This document shows positions 36,180-43,253 of a stretch of DNA of 64,000 bases, in pieces. The notes under the pieces were generated by a model, which searched no databases, had not been told where the DNA came from, and saw only the letters and a list, made by a program, of their open reading frames with translations. The translations under genes and the position numbers were made by a program. Within the stretch, counting starts at the first letter, position 1, and the number at the start of each line of letters is the position of its first letter. Source of the stretch: Paenibacillus kribbensis (lineage in GTDB: Bacteria > Bacillota > Bacilli > Paenibacillales > Paenibacillaceae); contig NZ_CP020028.1 of NCBI RefSeq assembly GCF_002240415.1, positions 62,001 through 126,000 on the forward strand. Reading direction: 5' to 3'.

Positions 36180-37130
36180 TTATCGGGATTGCTCTTGCCT
36201 CCGCTTATATCGTTGGGACATTCTTTCAATTCTACGGATCATTTCTTCTCTTACGTCCGGCGGCTCCAGGCATTCGCATTGGTCACCGAAACTGAGTAGA
36301 AGATTGTAGCCGAAATCATCAGCGATAAATGGAAAATGAACCATGAAGTGATTATCTCCATGGGGCGTGATATGTTCGCTGCTGCAATAATCCAGCATCC
36401 GATCTCTAAGGGATTCGTGAATCAGCAACTGGATGGGTCTTTGCTTTTGAGACATGATACTGGTAAATTCGGAGATCGACTCAGGTAATTCCCTACGTAT
36501 AAAGGTCTCATCCAGAACTTCCAGCTGGGATATGCGGGATAATTTGAATAAACGAAAGTCCTGCTTATGAAGGCAAAAACCTTGAACATACCAATGATTT
36601 TCCTTTAAAGCGAGCTTGTATGGTTCAATCCTGCGGATACTCGTTCGGCCTTTGCGGTCGGAATATTGGAAGGATAGAAGAGAGTGTTTTTGAAGAGCAG
36701 TTTTAATCATTTCTAAAAACACCTGCAAATTTACATTGCCCATCCAAGGCTTGAGGTCGATCATGATTTGACTTGATTTCAGTTCTATTTCGTGAGCCTG
36801 CTCTGTTGGCATGAGGCTTTTGACTTTGGCAAGTGTACCTAACATCTGTTCGCGGGTCAGCATGGGTGAAATGCTTCCAAGCCCCATCAGGAGTGTTGTA
36901 ATATCGGCAGGTGTGAACACTTTTTTATCCACTTTATATTCGTCCATGATACGGAATCCGCCGTTCACGCCAGGAGCCGATACGATAGGTATACCCGCCA
37001 TGTTGATGGTCTCAATATCTCTATAGATGGTTCTAAGTGAAACCTCAAACATGTCAGAAAGAGACTTTGCGCTCATTCTTTTACGTTCAAGCAGAACCAT
37101 AATAATAGAAATTAGTCGGTCAATTTTCAT
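36180..37130 (-). CDS. HTH-WYL (YafY-type) regulator
   Basis: A 316-residue regulator with an N-terminal helix-turn-helix (LSDMFEVSLRTIYRDIETINMAG) and a WYL-like domain (FQYSDRKGRTSIRRIEPYKLALKENHWYVQGFCL). Its stop codon lies only 13 bp from the end of duplicated copy B, so the duplication junction runs right up to it. It is divergent from the PNPOx-like gene, which it may control. Confidence 0.87.
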   Translation of the reverse strand: MKIDRLISIIMVLLERKRMSAKSLSDMFEVSLRTIYRDIETINMAGIPIVSAPGVNGGFRIMDEYKVDKKVFTPADITTLLMGLGSISPMLTREQMLGTLAKVKSLMPTEQAHEIELKSSQIMIDLKPWMGNVNLQVFLEMIKTALQKHSLLSFQYSDRKGRTSIRRIEPYKLALKENHWYVQGFCLHKQDFRLFKLSRISQLEVLDETFIRRELPESISEFTSIMSQKQRPIQLLIHESLRDRMLDYCSSEHITPHGDNHFMVHFPFIADDFGYNLLLSFGDQCECLEPPDVREEMIRRIERMSQRYKRRQEQSR

Positions 37131-37230
37131 ATAGCATCAGCCTTTTTATTTTCATTCTGAATTGTTGCCATAGAGCTGTCAATGGTCGGTGATAGAATCA
37201 TGTCGTAAAGCAATTGAGGAGGCTGATCAT

Positions 37231-37659
37231 ATGAGCAACATGCAAGGGTATTACGAGATTTTGGAAGAGACGAACAGGATCGCTTTGGCAACATCGGTCG
37301 ACAACATTCCCAATGTCAGAAATGTCAATTTTGCTTATGACACCAACAGGCCGGGAATTATTTATTTCACGTCAGATCGGAGAAATCAGAAGGTTGTCGA
37401 GTTTGGAAAAAATAATAAAGTAGCTTTTACAACGATCCCGACAGAAGGCATTCCTCATGTTCGTTCCCACCATGCTATGGTTGAGAAGAGTAAGTATTCC
37501 ATAGACGAGGTGAAGGAGCTATTTTTGGCCAAGGTTCCGGGGTATGATGAAATTCTCTTGGGTCTCCGTGAGACATTGGAGGTTTTTGAAATTCAAATAA
37601 AGGAAGCCACGATCATTTTGGGATACGATCAACAGCCGAGTCAGATCAGGTTCGAGTAA
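37231..37659 (+). CDS. pyridoxamine-5'-phosphate oxidase-like flavin protein
   Basis: A 142-residue split-barrel FMN-binding protein (RIALATSVDNIPNVRNVNFA, IYFTSDRRNQKVVEFGKNNK). The family includes flavin reductases and F420- or heme-related oxidases; here the exact reaction is unknown. ATG at 37231 with GAGGAGG nine bases upstream. It is divergent from the WYL regulator. Confidence 0.82.
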   Translation: MSNMQGYYEILEETNRIALATSVDNIPNVRNVNFAYDTNRPGIIYFTSDRRNQKVVEFGKNNKVAFTTIPTEGIPHVRSHHAMVEKSKYSIDEVKELFLAKVPGYDEILLGLRETLEVFEIQIKEATIILGYDQQPSQIRFE

Positions 37660-37665
37660 TTCATG

Positions 37666-37703
37666 CGCTTTGTCGGGGAACTTCTTTCCCGGCAAGGCGT
37701 TTT
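37666..37703 (+). terminator. terminator after the PNPOx-like gene
   Basis: CGCTTTGTCGGGGAA and TTCCCGGCAAGGCG arms, slightly imperfect, then TTTTA. Confidence 0.6.
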
Positions 37704-37824
37704 ATATTTACCAGTTCTTCGCGTATTACGTTGTTAAAGAAAGCCGGAATTCACCTAAAATGTTGAGAGGGAATTGAGGCCAACATCATTTCCTCCACAA
37801 CTTATATTCAGGGGGAAATTCAAA

Positions 37825-38262
37825 ATGGCTAGAAGTGCAAGCACCTACGAGTCTGTAATTGACGGTTTTAAGGTAGAAACGAACAGAAAGTATTCATCGG
37901 TAGGAGGAACCAAGTGTAACATTTTTGCGCAGAATGTGATGTCCGCTATGTCGGCTGACCTACCAAGTGGCTTAGCCAATCAAATGGCGGATGCTTTATT
38001 GGGTAACAAGACGCCAGGGTGGTACTCCGTAACCTTTCAGGATGCTCAAAAAAGGGCAAATCTCGGATATCCTACCGTCGGGATCAGAAAAGCGGAAGGG
38101 CATGGTCATGTCGTCGTTGTCAGACCGAAGGGTTCGTCAATTACGATTTTAAAAGAGGTACAAATTGCTCAGGCGGGGACCAAAAATTATAACAGTAATA
38201 CTATTAACTATTCGTGGGTGGCAGCAGATTTGCCTGGAGTAAAATTTTACACGCATGACTGA
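37825..38262 (+). CDS. small Cys/His protein, possible NlpC/P60- or papain-like fold
   Basis: 145 residues without a signal peptide. A Cys (Cys31 in KCNIFAQNVMS) followed by a helix, and a GHGHVVVVRP strand (His95) with later polar residues (QAGTKNYNSNTINYSW), give the spacing of a papain-like/NlpC amidase core. The ATG at 37825 follows GGGGGAAA. It is monocistronic and has a strong terminator. I do not recognise the exact family. It could be a peptidoglycan or peptide hydrolase, or an effector. Confidence 0.6.
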   Translation: MARSASTYESVIDGFKVETNRKYSSVGGTKCNIFAQNVMSAMSADLPSGLANQMADALLGNKTPGWYSVTFQDAQKRANLGYPTVGIRKAEGHGHVVVVRPKGSSITILKEVQIAQAGTKNYNSNTINYSWVAADLPGVKFYTHD

Positions 38263-38285
38263 TGACTCCAAGGCAATAACGAATC

Positions 38286-38333
38286 GGCCCCCGGAAGCAG
38301 ATCCATTCAATCTGCCTCCGGGGTCGTTTTTTT
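38286..38333 (+). terminator. terminator between convergent genes
   Basis: GGCCCCCGGA-GCAGAT and ATCTGC-TCCGGGGTC arms followed by seven Ts. Confidence 0.85.
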
Positions 38334-39450
38334 ATTTTGAAACGGAATGTTTGGATATAATGAAAGCTTTACCCGGCTTGATAAAGGCAACAGCATAGCC
38401 GTTGGAGAAGGAGGAGGATTCCACCCTATACTCAAGCTTGGTCAGCAACTGGCCTTGACGATTGATGTAACCGAATTTTCCGTCTGAGACGGATGAATGT
38501 GCTTGTTTGCCTACTAAAGCCAAGCCTTCCTTGAATGGGAATGTGACATCATATTTTTGTTGATATTTAATGACCAGGGCTCCGTTTTTATCAATAAATC
38601 CGACCTCGTTTTTCGCATTTTTTACACTCGCCAAGCCTTCACTGAAATCCTGGGCATCGGTAAATGTAAAGGGAATAACGACTTTTCCCTGTTTATTGAT
38701 GAAGCCCCATTTTCCTTTGGCATTTTGTACAGGGGACAGCCCCTCCGAAAAGTCTCCTCCAGATTTATATTGAAGAGGAATAACTTCCTTTCCTGTGGTG
38801 TTTATATATCCGTACAGCCCTTTGCTATTCTGAACAATAGCCAAGCCATCGGAGAAGCTTCGACTATATTTGTATTTATAGGGGATCGCTAATTGACCGG
38901 AAGCATTAACAAAACCGATCTTCCCTGTGTTGGGGGCGTAGGCAAGCGCCAGACCGTCTGTTAACAGATATTCCGAATCAACGTTTTCTTTAAAATGAGT
39001 AAGGACCTTTCCTGTACGATCAATAAAGGCATTTTCTTTGGTGGAGGCTAGGGTGATCTTGGCCTTTCCTTCGCTAAACCAATGAGCTTCGGTATATTGG
39101 CAAGGAATGACCAGTGTTCCTTTGGTGTTAATGTACCCATAGAGATTGGTTTTTGTGTTTTTCACAATGGCCCGTTGCTCATGAAAATCACCAACAGGCT
39201 CAAACTCGGAGGGTAGGGAGAACGCTTTTTCCCCTCTGGTATTATAAAACACAAGATTCCCAGCAGATGTTTCAGCGGCTAATAGACCATCATGAAAAGC
39301 ACCGTCGCTTAGGGGCCGAGCAAGGTTGTAATCCAGCAGTGTTTTGGAAACCTCAATAGCTGTTGCACTGCTGGAAGCAGCCGAACCCATCCCGGAAACG
39401 GCAACGCTGGTACATAGAATCAATATAGCTAATCCGAACTTTTTTAACAT
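38332..39450 (-). CDS. secreted WG-repeat protein
   Basis: About 372 residues. A signal peptide (LKKFGLAILILCTSVAVSG) is followed by six or more WG-type repeats of about 45 residues, each with a core like YGYINTKGTLVIPCQY or WGFINKQGKVVIPFTF and a FSEGLA linker. These repeats form beta-rich, extracellular binding domains of unknown ligand. The ATG at 39450 has AAAGGAG at good spacing, so I prefer it to the upstream ATG at 39468. It is convergent with the small Cys/His gene. Confidence 0.85.
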   Translation of the reverse strand: MLKKFGLAILILCTSVAVSGMGSAASSSATAIEVSKTLLDYNLARPLSDGAFHDGLLAAETSAGNLVFYNTRGEKAFSLPSEFEPVGDFHEQRAIVKNTKTNLYGYINTKGTLVIPCQYTEAHWFSEGKAKITLASTKENAFIDRTGKVLTHFKENVDSEYLLTDGLALAYAPNTGKIGFVNASGQLAIPYKYKYSRSFSDGLAIVQNSKGLYGYINTTGKEVIPLQYKSGGDFSEGLSPVQNAKGKWGFINKQGKVVIPFTFTDAQDFSEGLASVKNAKNEVGFIDKNGALVIKYQQKYDVTFPFKEGLALVGKQAHSSVSDGKFGYINRQGQLLTKLEYRVESSSFSNGYAVAFIKPGKAFIISKHSVSK

Positions 39451-39588
39451 GCATAGGCTCCTTTGCAAGTTGATTTACCATAATATAGACGGAAAAAATG
39501 TAGGAATGTTTCTTGTAATTCAAAATTTTTCTAATTTTCGACACGAAGATAGGGGAGGTGCATTATCATCGGTGTATAGATCAAATGG

Positions 39589-39624
39589 AAGAGGGAAGCT
39601 GCTATTCGCAGCTTCCCTCTTGTG
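39589..39624. repeat. stable hairpin in a gene-free stretch
   Basis: GAGGGAAGCTGC and GCAGCTTCCCTC arms with a short loop and no T tract. The stretch 39451-39886 has no gene I can support. It holds this hairpin and the left recombinase site. Confidence 0.6.
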
Positions 39625-39767
39625 GATTATTGTTATCACGGATATATAAGTGACAGTTCAGTATGATTATGTTATCGACTAATGTTCTGCTCAAAGGGCA
39701 TAATTATAAAGAGAAATTTTATATCTCAAGAACTATCTGGACACTCTTTAAATTGTAAAATGTTAGA

Positions 39768-39796
39768 AATGAATAGCGTACAATATTCATTGTGCG
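39768..39796 (-). other. candidate recombination site, left copy
   Basis: Read on the minus strand, the core is CGCACAATGAATATTGTACG followed by CTATTCATT. It matches the right copy at 27 of 29 bases in opposite orientation, and it shares 16 or more positions with the E. coli dif site when aligned at the central ATG-ATATT region. It lies about 90 bp beyond the recombinase stop. It could instead be an operator. Confidence 0.6.
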
Positions 39797-39886
39797 ATAT
39801 GTAAAATGAGCTAAAAAAAGGACCTCTTGCATTTTATTTTAGTCATTTAAGACTATTTTTTCAACTCCTTTTTTATAACTATATAC

Positions 39887-40849
39887 CTATAGTATATCCT
39901 TTAAGCAGTCTTCCACGTAGTCGGGAGCTGCTTTTTGCATTTGGCTAACCGTATGAAGGTAGCGTTGCGTCGTATTGATGTGGGAGTGGCCCAGATTTTC
40001 CTGCACCTGCTGTAACGATGCCCCCTGAATCAGGGCCAATGTAGCGTTCGTATGGCGAAACCAGTGGGGCGTTATCTTTTTCGTGATACCGACTTCTTCC
40101 CTGGCCCGCTTAATGATCGTTTCTACTTGTCTTACAGACAATGGGAACAGTCTTTCAGGCATATCTAATGGCTCATCCAGCGGAAGGATACCCTTGAACT
40201 GCTTGTACATATTCCAAAGCCTTGGTGGCACTTTCACCTCCCGCTGTTTGCCTCCTTTTCCGTTAAATACGGTCAGCCAAATGAATGTCTCTGTCGGATC
40301 GTAATGGAAATGATCCCACTGTATAGCTACCATCTCAGACACCCGAAGTCCCAATAATACCAGCGTGAGAGCGATAAGATAATTTCGTTCCCCCTGCGTT
40401 TTTAAATAGGTTAGAAGCTGGCGCAGCTCATTTTTGGTCAAAAAATGGTTTTTACTGTTCACCGGGATTTTGGGAGTCCGTACACTTGTCGTGGGATTGT
40501 GCTGGAAAATATGAATGCTTGGATCGCTTCCCCACTTGTACAGTGACCTTAATGGTGCCAAAAGGCTGGCAATGGTTGCTGGTGCGGGTGTTTGCTTGGT
40601 AGAACTGCAAAACCCTTCTAATAAGCCGATTTTATAGACCTCAATATCCTGCCATGTCACTGTCCGCAATGGTTTGCCTGATGTGAAATTCCGGAACTGC
40701 TCAATGGCTCTCTTGTAGTTTCGCAGGGTATACGGTGAGCTGCCGCAAGTACTTAAGAATAACCCAATGATTTGGTCATCCGTGTACGTCTCAGGGTTGT
40801 GTATGGAATGGGCATGTAGCTGAGAAGATATCATTTTGGACATATACAT
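39887..40849 (-). CDS. tyrosine recombinase (Xer/phage-integrase type)
   Basis: A 320-residue protein with the full catalytic set: Arg169 in LLGLRVSE, Lys198 in GKGGKQ, His262-x-x-Arg265 in HWFRHTNAT, His288 in LGHSH and Tyr297 in QRYLH. The N-terminus is a SAM-like core-binding domain. The ATG at 40849 follows GGAGGAATTTCT; upstream frame extension is unsupported. The gene sits between two inverted 29-bp sites, and there are no phage or conjugation genes around it. Confidence 0.92.
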   Translation of the reverse strand: MYMSKMISSQLHAHSIHNPETYTDDQIIGLFLSTCGSSPYTLRNYKRAIEQFRNFTSGKPLRTVTWQDIEVYKIGLLEGFCSSTKQTPAPATIASLLAPLRSLYKWGSDPSIHIFQHNPTTSVRTPKIPVNSKNHFLTKNELRQLLTYLKTQGERNYLIALTLVLLGLRVSEMVAIQWDHFHYDPTETFIWLTVFNGKGGKQREVKVPPRLWNMYKQFKGILPLDEPLDMPERLFPLSVRQVETIIKRAREEVGITKKITPHWFRHTNATLALIQGASLQQVQENLGHSHINTTQRYLHTVSQMQKAAPDYVEDCLKDIL

Positions 40850-40869
40850 AGAAATTCCTCCTGTTCGTT

Positions 40870-40898
40870 CGCACAATGAATATTGTGCGATATTCATT
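40870..40898 (+). other. candidate recombination site, right copy
   Basis: CGCACAATGAATATTGTGCG then ATATTCATT. The first 20 bases are a near-palindrome (8-bp perfect arms, 4-bp GAAT centre). Across the full length, CACAATGAATA and TATTCATTCTC are two roughly 11-bp arms around TTGTGCGA. About 20 of 28 positions match the E. coli dif site. It lies between the recombinase start and the HD-GYP gene. Confidence 0.6.
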
Positions 40899-40948
40899 CT
40901 CAATATTAAGGCAAACTACTGATCGCGCGCCAAACAGGAGGAATATTT

Positions 40949-41521
40949 GTGGAAGAAATTTTAGTGAACTGTCTGACTCGCCTTTTATCCAAAAATAAAC
41001 AAGTGTATGAACACTCCCTGAGGGTTGGAAATATGGCTAAACGGATGGCTTCTTACCTAAATTTCGATGAGCAGCAGACACGGAAATTCGTCATAGGTTG
41101 TTGTATTCACGATGTTGGGAAAATATTGCTGCCGGATGGCATATTGGACAAGTCAGCCCCCTTGAATAAGGAGGAGTGGAAAATGATGAAGATCCATCCT
41201 CTCCTGGGGACCAAGCTTATTTTGAGAGAGGGGATACTGGATCAGGATGTTGTGGACATCGTCCGATTTCACCATGAACGCTGGGATGGACAGGGTTATC
41301 CGTTTGGCATAAGTGGCGACAAAATCCCGTCTATGGCCCGGATGTGTTCCATTATTGATGCTTTTGACAGTATGATTTCGGATCGACCGTATCGCCGGGG
41401 CATGTCCATGCAAGAGGCCAAGGAGGAGCTTTGGCGCCACATTGGAACACAATTTGATTTGCTATATGTAGAACGGTTTTTGCATCTGCTTGAGGATCTG
41501 TCGAGTGCCCTTGAACAATAA
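40949..41521 (+). CDS. HD-GYP domain protein, likely c-di-GMP phosphodiesterase
   Basis: 190 residues. It has the HD pair in CCIHDVGK (His54-Asp55), HHERWDGQGYPFG with GYP at 116-118, and IIDAFDSM, all defining HD-GYP domains that hydrolyse cyclic di-GMP. It lacks any sensor domain. The GTG start at 40949 has CAGGAGG. The start codon is only 50 bp from the right recombinase site. It is followed by a PilZ gene, reinforcing a cyclic di-GMP role. Confidence 0.9.
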   Translation: MEEILVNCLTRLLSKNKQVYEHSLRVGNMAKRMASYLNFDEQQTRKFVIGCCIHDVGKILLPDGILDKSAPLNKEEWKMMKIHPLLGTKLILREGILDQDVVDIVRFHHERWDGQGYPFGISGDKIPSMARMCSIIDAFDSMISDRPYRRGMSMQEAKEELWRHIGTQFDLLYVERFLHLLEDLSSALEQ

Positions 41522-41541
41522 CTCAGAGGGAGGCATGCTCC

Positions 41542-42084
41542 ATGACATCCATTATCATAGGATTTATCATTTTAATTATCGTTGTGTGTCTGGTCAACGG
41601 AATTGTTCATTTTATGGATCTAAAAAAACAATTGGGTATGAAAGAGCTGGAGAAGAAGGAGCTTAAGAAGTCACTGGAGGAAGCCAACAGCAAGTTGAAT
41701 CGGCGGGAAGCCTTTCGTTTGGGTGTTCCGGACGAGGGGTGTGCGTTTGAGTTTTTACATTTTGGCGACGAGGCTCTGGCAGGGCTTACCCATAGAAAAG
41801 GGATCGGTAAAATACAAGACATTAGTGTAAAGGGGCTAAAGCTGATTTGCGATTATGATCTACCTTTAAAAAAAACGGTCCTCATCCAGATTGAATTCGA
41901 GCTAAACAAAGAGCCGTTTGTCTTGCAGGCACACTTAATCCGAAAAGAGGCGCATATTAGCCAGCCTTTTATTACATACGGGCTTATATTTGTTGAAATG
42001 ATTCCTACGGACCAGGAGAGGCTGGTGTACTGTATTAATCAGCGTGTTTTAAAACAAGCAAACCCCACAACATCTGTGGTATAA
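41542..42084 (+). CDS. membrane-anchored PilZ protein, likely c-di-GMP receptor
   Basis: 180 residues with an N-terminal transmembrane helix (residues 3-23), a charged helical linker, then a PilZ domain. The two binding motifs are Arg55-x-x-x-Arg59 and DISVKG (Asp93-x-Ser95-x-x-Gly98), matching RxxxR and D/NxSxxG. It probably senses cyclic di-GMP. It starts 20 bp after the HD-GYP gene and is almost certainly cotranscribed with it. Confidence 0.88.
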   Translation: MTSIIIGFIILIIVVCLVNGIVHFMDLKKQLGMKELEKKELKKSLEEANSKLNRREAFRLGVPDEGCAFEFLHFGDEALAGLTHRKGIGKIQDISVKGLKLICDYDLPLKKTVLIQIEFELNKEPFVLQAHLIRKEAHISQPFITYGLIFVEMIPTDQERLVYCINQRVLKQANPTTSVV

Positions 42085-42088
42085 AAAA

Positions 42089-42176
42089 AGCCGCGATCGC
42101 TTTTGTCTAACCCATTCCCGCATTGAATGGCCTGAGCCGCTGGGATTGGAAGACAAAGACGATCGTGGTTATTTAT
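42089..42176. terminator. large hairpin after the PilZ gene
   Basis: Outer arms GCCGCGATCG-TTTTGTCT and AGACAAAG-CGATCGTGG enclose a long interior. It probably ends the HD-GYP/PilZ transcript, though no strong T tract follows. Confidence 0.5.
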
Positions 42177-42252
42177 TGCGCGCATCAAACATCAGGTAAG
42201 GCGCATATCGCAGCCATAAATCAGTGTTATTGTCATCATCGGGCATACTCAT
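42169..42252 (-). CDS. 27-codon orphan ORF with a strong ribosome binding site
   Basis: Minus-strand ATG at 42252, nine bases after CGGAGG, encoding MSMPDDDNNTDLWLRYAP and nine more residues to a TAA. WLRY near the N-terminus is like alpha-glucuronidases (GH67), so this may be the stub of a deleted gene. It could also be a genuine small peptide. The stretch 42253-42380 shows nothing else. Confidence 0.35.
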   Translation of the reverse strand: MSMPDDDNNTDLWLRYAPYLMFDARNK

Positions 42253-42389
42253 GGCGAAACCTCCGTATCGTGTAATGTAGCTAAGTGGCATGCCTCGTCT
42301 ATATGACACCCGGTGTGCACTTTGAGGGACAAATAGGTACTCGTTAATTTTTTTTCGAAGAAAAGAAAATAAGTGTCATTGCGAAAAAA

Positions 42390-42418
42390 GTCTATACATA
42401 TAAATTAAATGTATAGAC
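42390..42418. promoter_or_regulatory. candidate GntR operator of the PTS operon
   Basis: GTCTATACAT and ATGTATAGAC are perfect 10-bp arms around 9 bases. It overlaps a possible promoter (TTGCGA 42379-42384, TAAATT 42401-42406). The centre resembles the operator at 46154-46172, so the GntR protein may bind both. Confidence 0.6.
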
Positions 42419-42460
42419 AAATCGAAAAAGCGGATTTATAATTACTGTGCAACCGTTTTC

Positions 42461-42476
42461 TGGTAAACGTTTTCTA
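42461..42476. promoter_or_regulatory. cre-like site upstream of the PTS operon
   Basis: GGTAAACGTTTTCT matches 11 of 14 positions of a symmetric cre (TGTAAACGTTTACA), about 45 bp before the first gene. It could mediate CcpA repression. Confidence 0.45.
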
Positions 42477-42518
42477 GTCGTTAGCATCCAAATCAGACCT
42501 TGAAGGGAAGGAACAATC

Positions 42519-42836
42519 ATGAAGAAAATTTTACTGGCGTGTAGCTCAGGTATGTCTACAAGTTTGCTGGTTACCAAGATGCAGGATTATGCCAAGTCCA
42601 TTGGGGACGAGGCTGAAATTTGGGCAGTAGGTCAAGATCAGGCATCAGAAGACATGGCTAAGGCTGATGCGGTATTGATTGGCCCGCAAATGAGTTTTCT
42701 CAAGGGGCAGCTGGAAAAGGAAGCAGCCCAATATGGTATTCATGTAGAAGTGATTGACATGATGGCCTACGGAATGGTTGACGGTAAGAAAGCCTATGAG
42801 CAGGCTGTGAAGCTGGTGGAACGTAAAAATGGATAA
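42519..42836 (+). CDS. PTS system, lactose/cellobiose-type IIB
   Basis: 105 residues with the IIB start MKKILLACSSGMSTSLLVTK, in which Cys8 is the phosphate-accepting residue. It passes phosphate to the sugar entering through IIC. AAGGGAAGGA precedes the ATG. First gene of a IIB-IIA-IIC-GH1-GntR cluster for a beta-glucoside such as cellobiose. Confidence 0.93.
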   Translation: MKKILLACSSGMSTSLLVTKMQDYAKSIGDEAEIWAVGQDQASEDMAKADAVLIGPQMSFLKGQLEKEAAQYGIHVEVIDMMAYGMVDGKKAYEQAVKLVERKNG

Positions 42837-43161
42837 AGTCAACATAGCTGAACTGACGGAAGAACAAATTAGCTTCCAGCTTATTCTCCATAGTGGAAGC
42901 GCTCGCAGTAAAGTGATTCAGGCGCTGAGCGAATACCGCAATGAGAATGCGGAAGGTGCGGACGAATTGCTCAAGCAGGCGAAGCAGGATTTGCGTGCAG
43001 CGCATGATATCCATTTTCAAATGGTCCAGAAGGAAGCGGGAGGAACCCAGACTCCTTTCTCACTCCTTCTGATGCATGCCGAGGATCATCTGATGTCCAC
43101 GGCTACCATGAAGGATTTGGTTCAAGAGCTGCTGGAGCTGTTCAAATCCAGAGATCTATAG
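42829..43161 (+). CDS. PTS system, lactose/cellobiose-type IIA
   Basis: 110 residues with the conserved MHAEDHLMS motif (residues 82-90), which holds the phosphorylated histidine. It overlaps IIB by 8 bp. It belongs to the all-helical LicA/ChbA group. Confidence 0.92.
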   Translation: MDKVNIAELTEEQISFQLILHSGSARSKVIQALSEYRNENAEGADELLKQAKQDLRAAHDIHFQMVQKEAGGTQTPFSLLLMHAEDHLMSTATMKDLVQELLELFKSRDL

Positions 43162-43174
43162 CTGGACCTGAAAG

Positions 43175-43229
43175 TTTGTGAAATTTGTGAAATTTGTGAC
43201 ATGAAATGCTTGCAACCATTTGGTGCAAG
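43175..43229 (+). repeat. three 9-bp tandem repeats and a hairpin
   Basis: TTTGTGAAA twice and then TTTGTGACA (43175-43201), followed by a CTTGCA/TGCAAG hairpin (43209-43229). They fill the gap between IIA and IIC and may tune expression of IIC. Confidence 0.55.
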
Positions 43230-43253
43230 TCACTTCGCGGGGAGGAATAGGCT

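Noticed and set aside
39887..40849. Prophage or integrative conjugative element
   Set aside because: No structural, replication or conjugation genes lie around the recombinase, and no tRNA attachment site is present.
39768..40898. Chromosomal dif site
   Set aside because: Two copies flank a non-XerCD recombinase and lie in opposite orientation; a real dif is single and not tied to an integrase gene.
42829..43020. Minus-strand open frames over the PTS genes
   Set aside because: They are shadows of the IIA and IIB genes.
43175..43201. CRISPR-like repeat
   Set aside because: Only three 9-bp tandem units without spacers.
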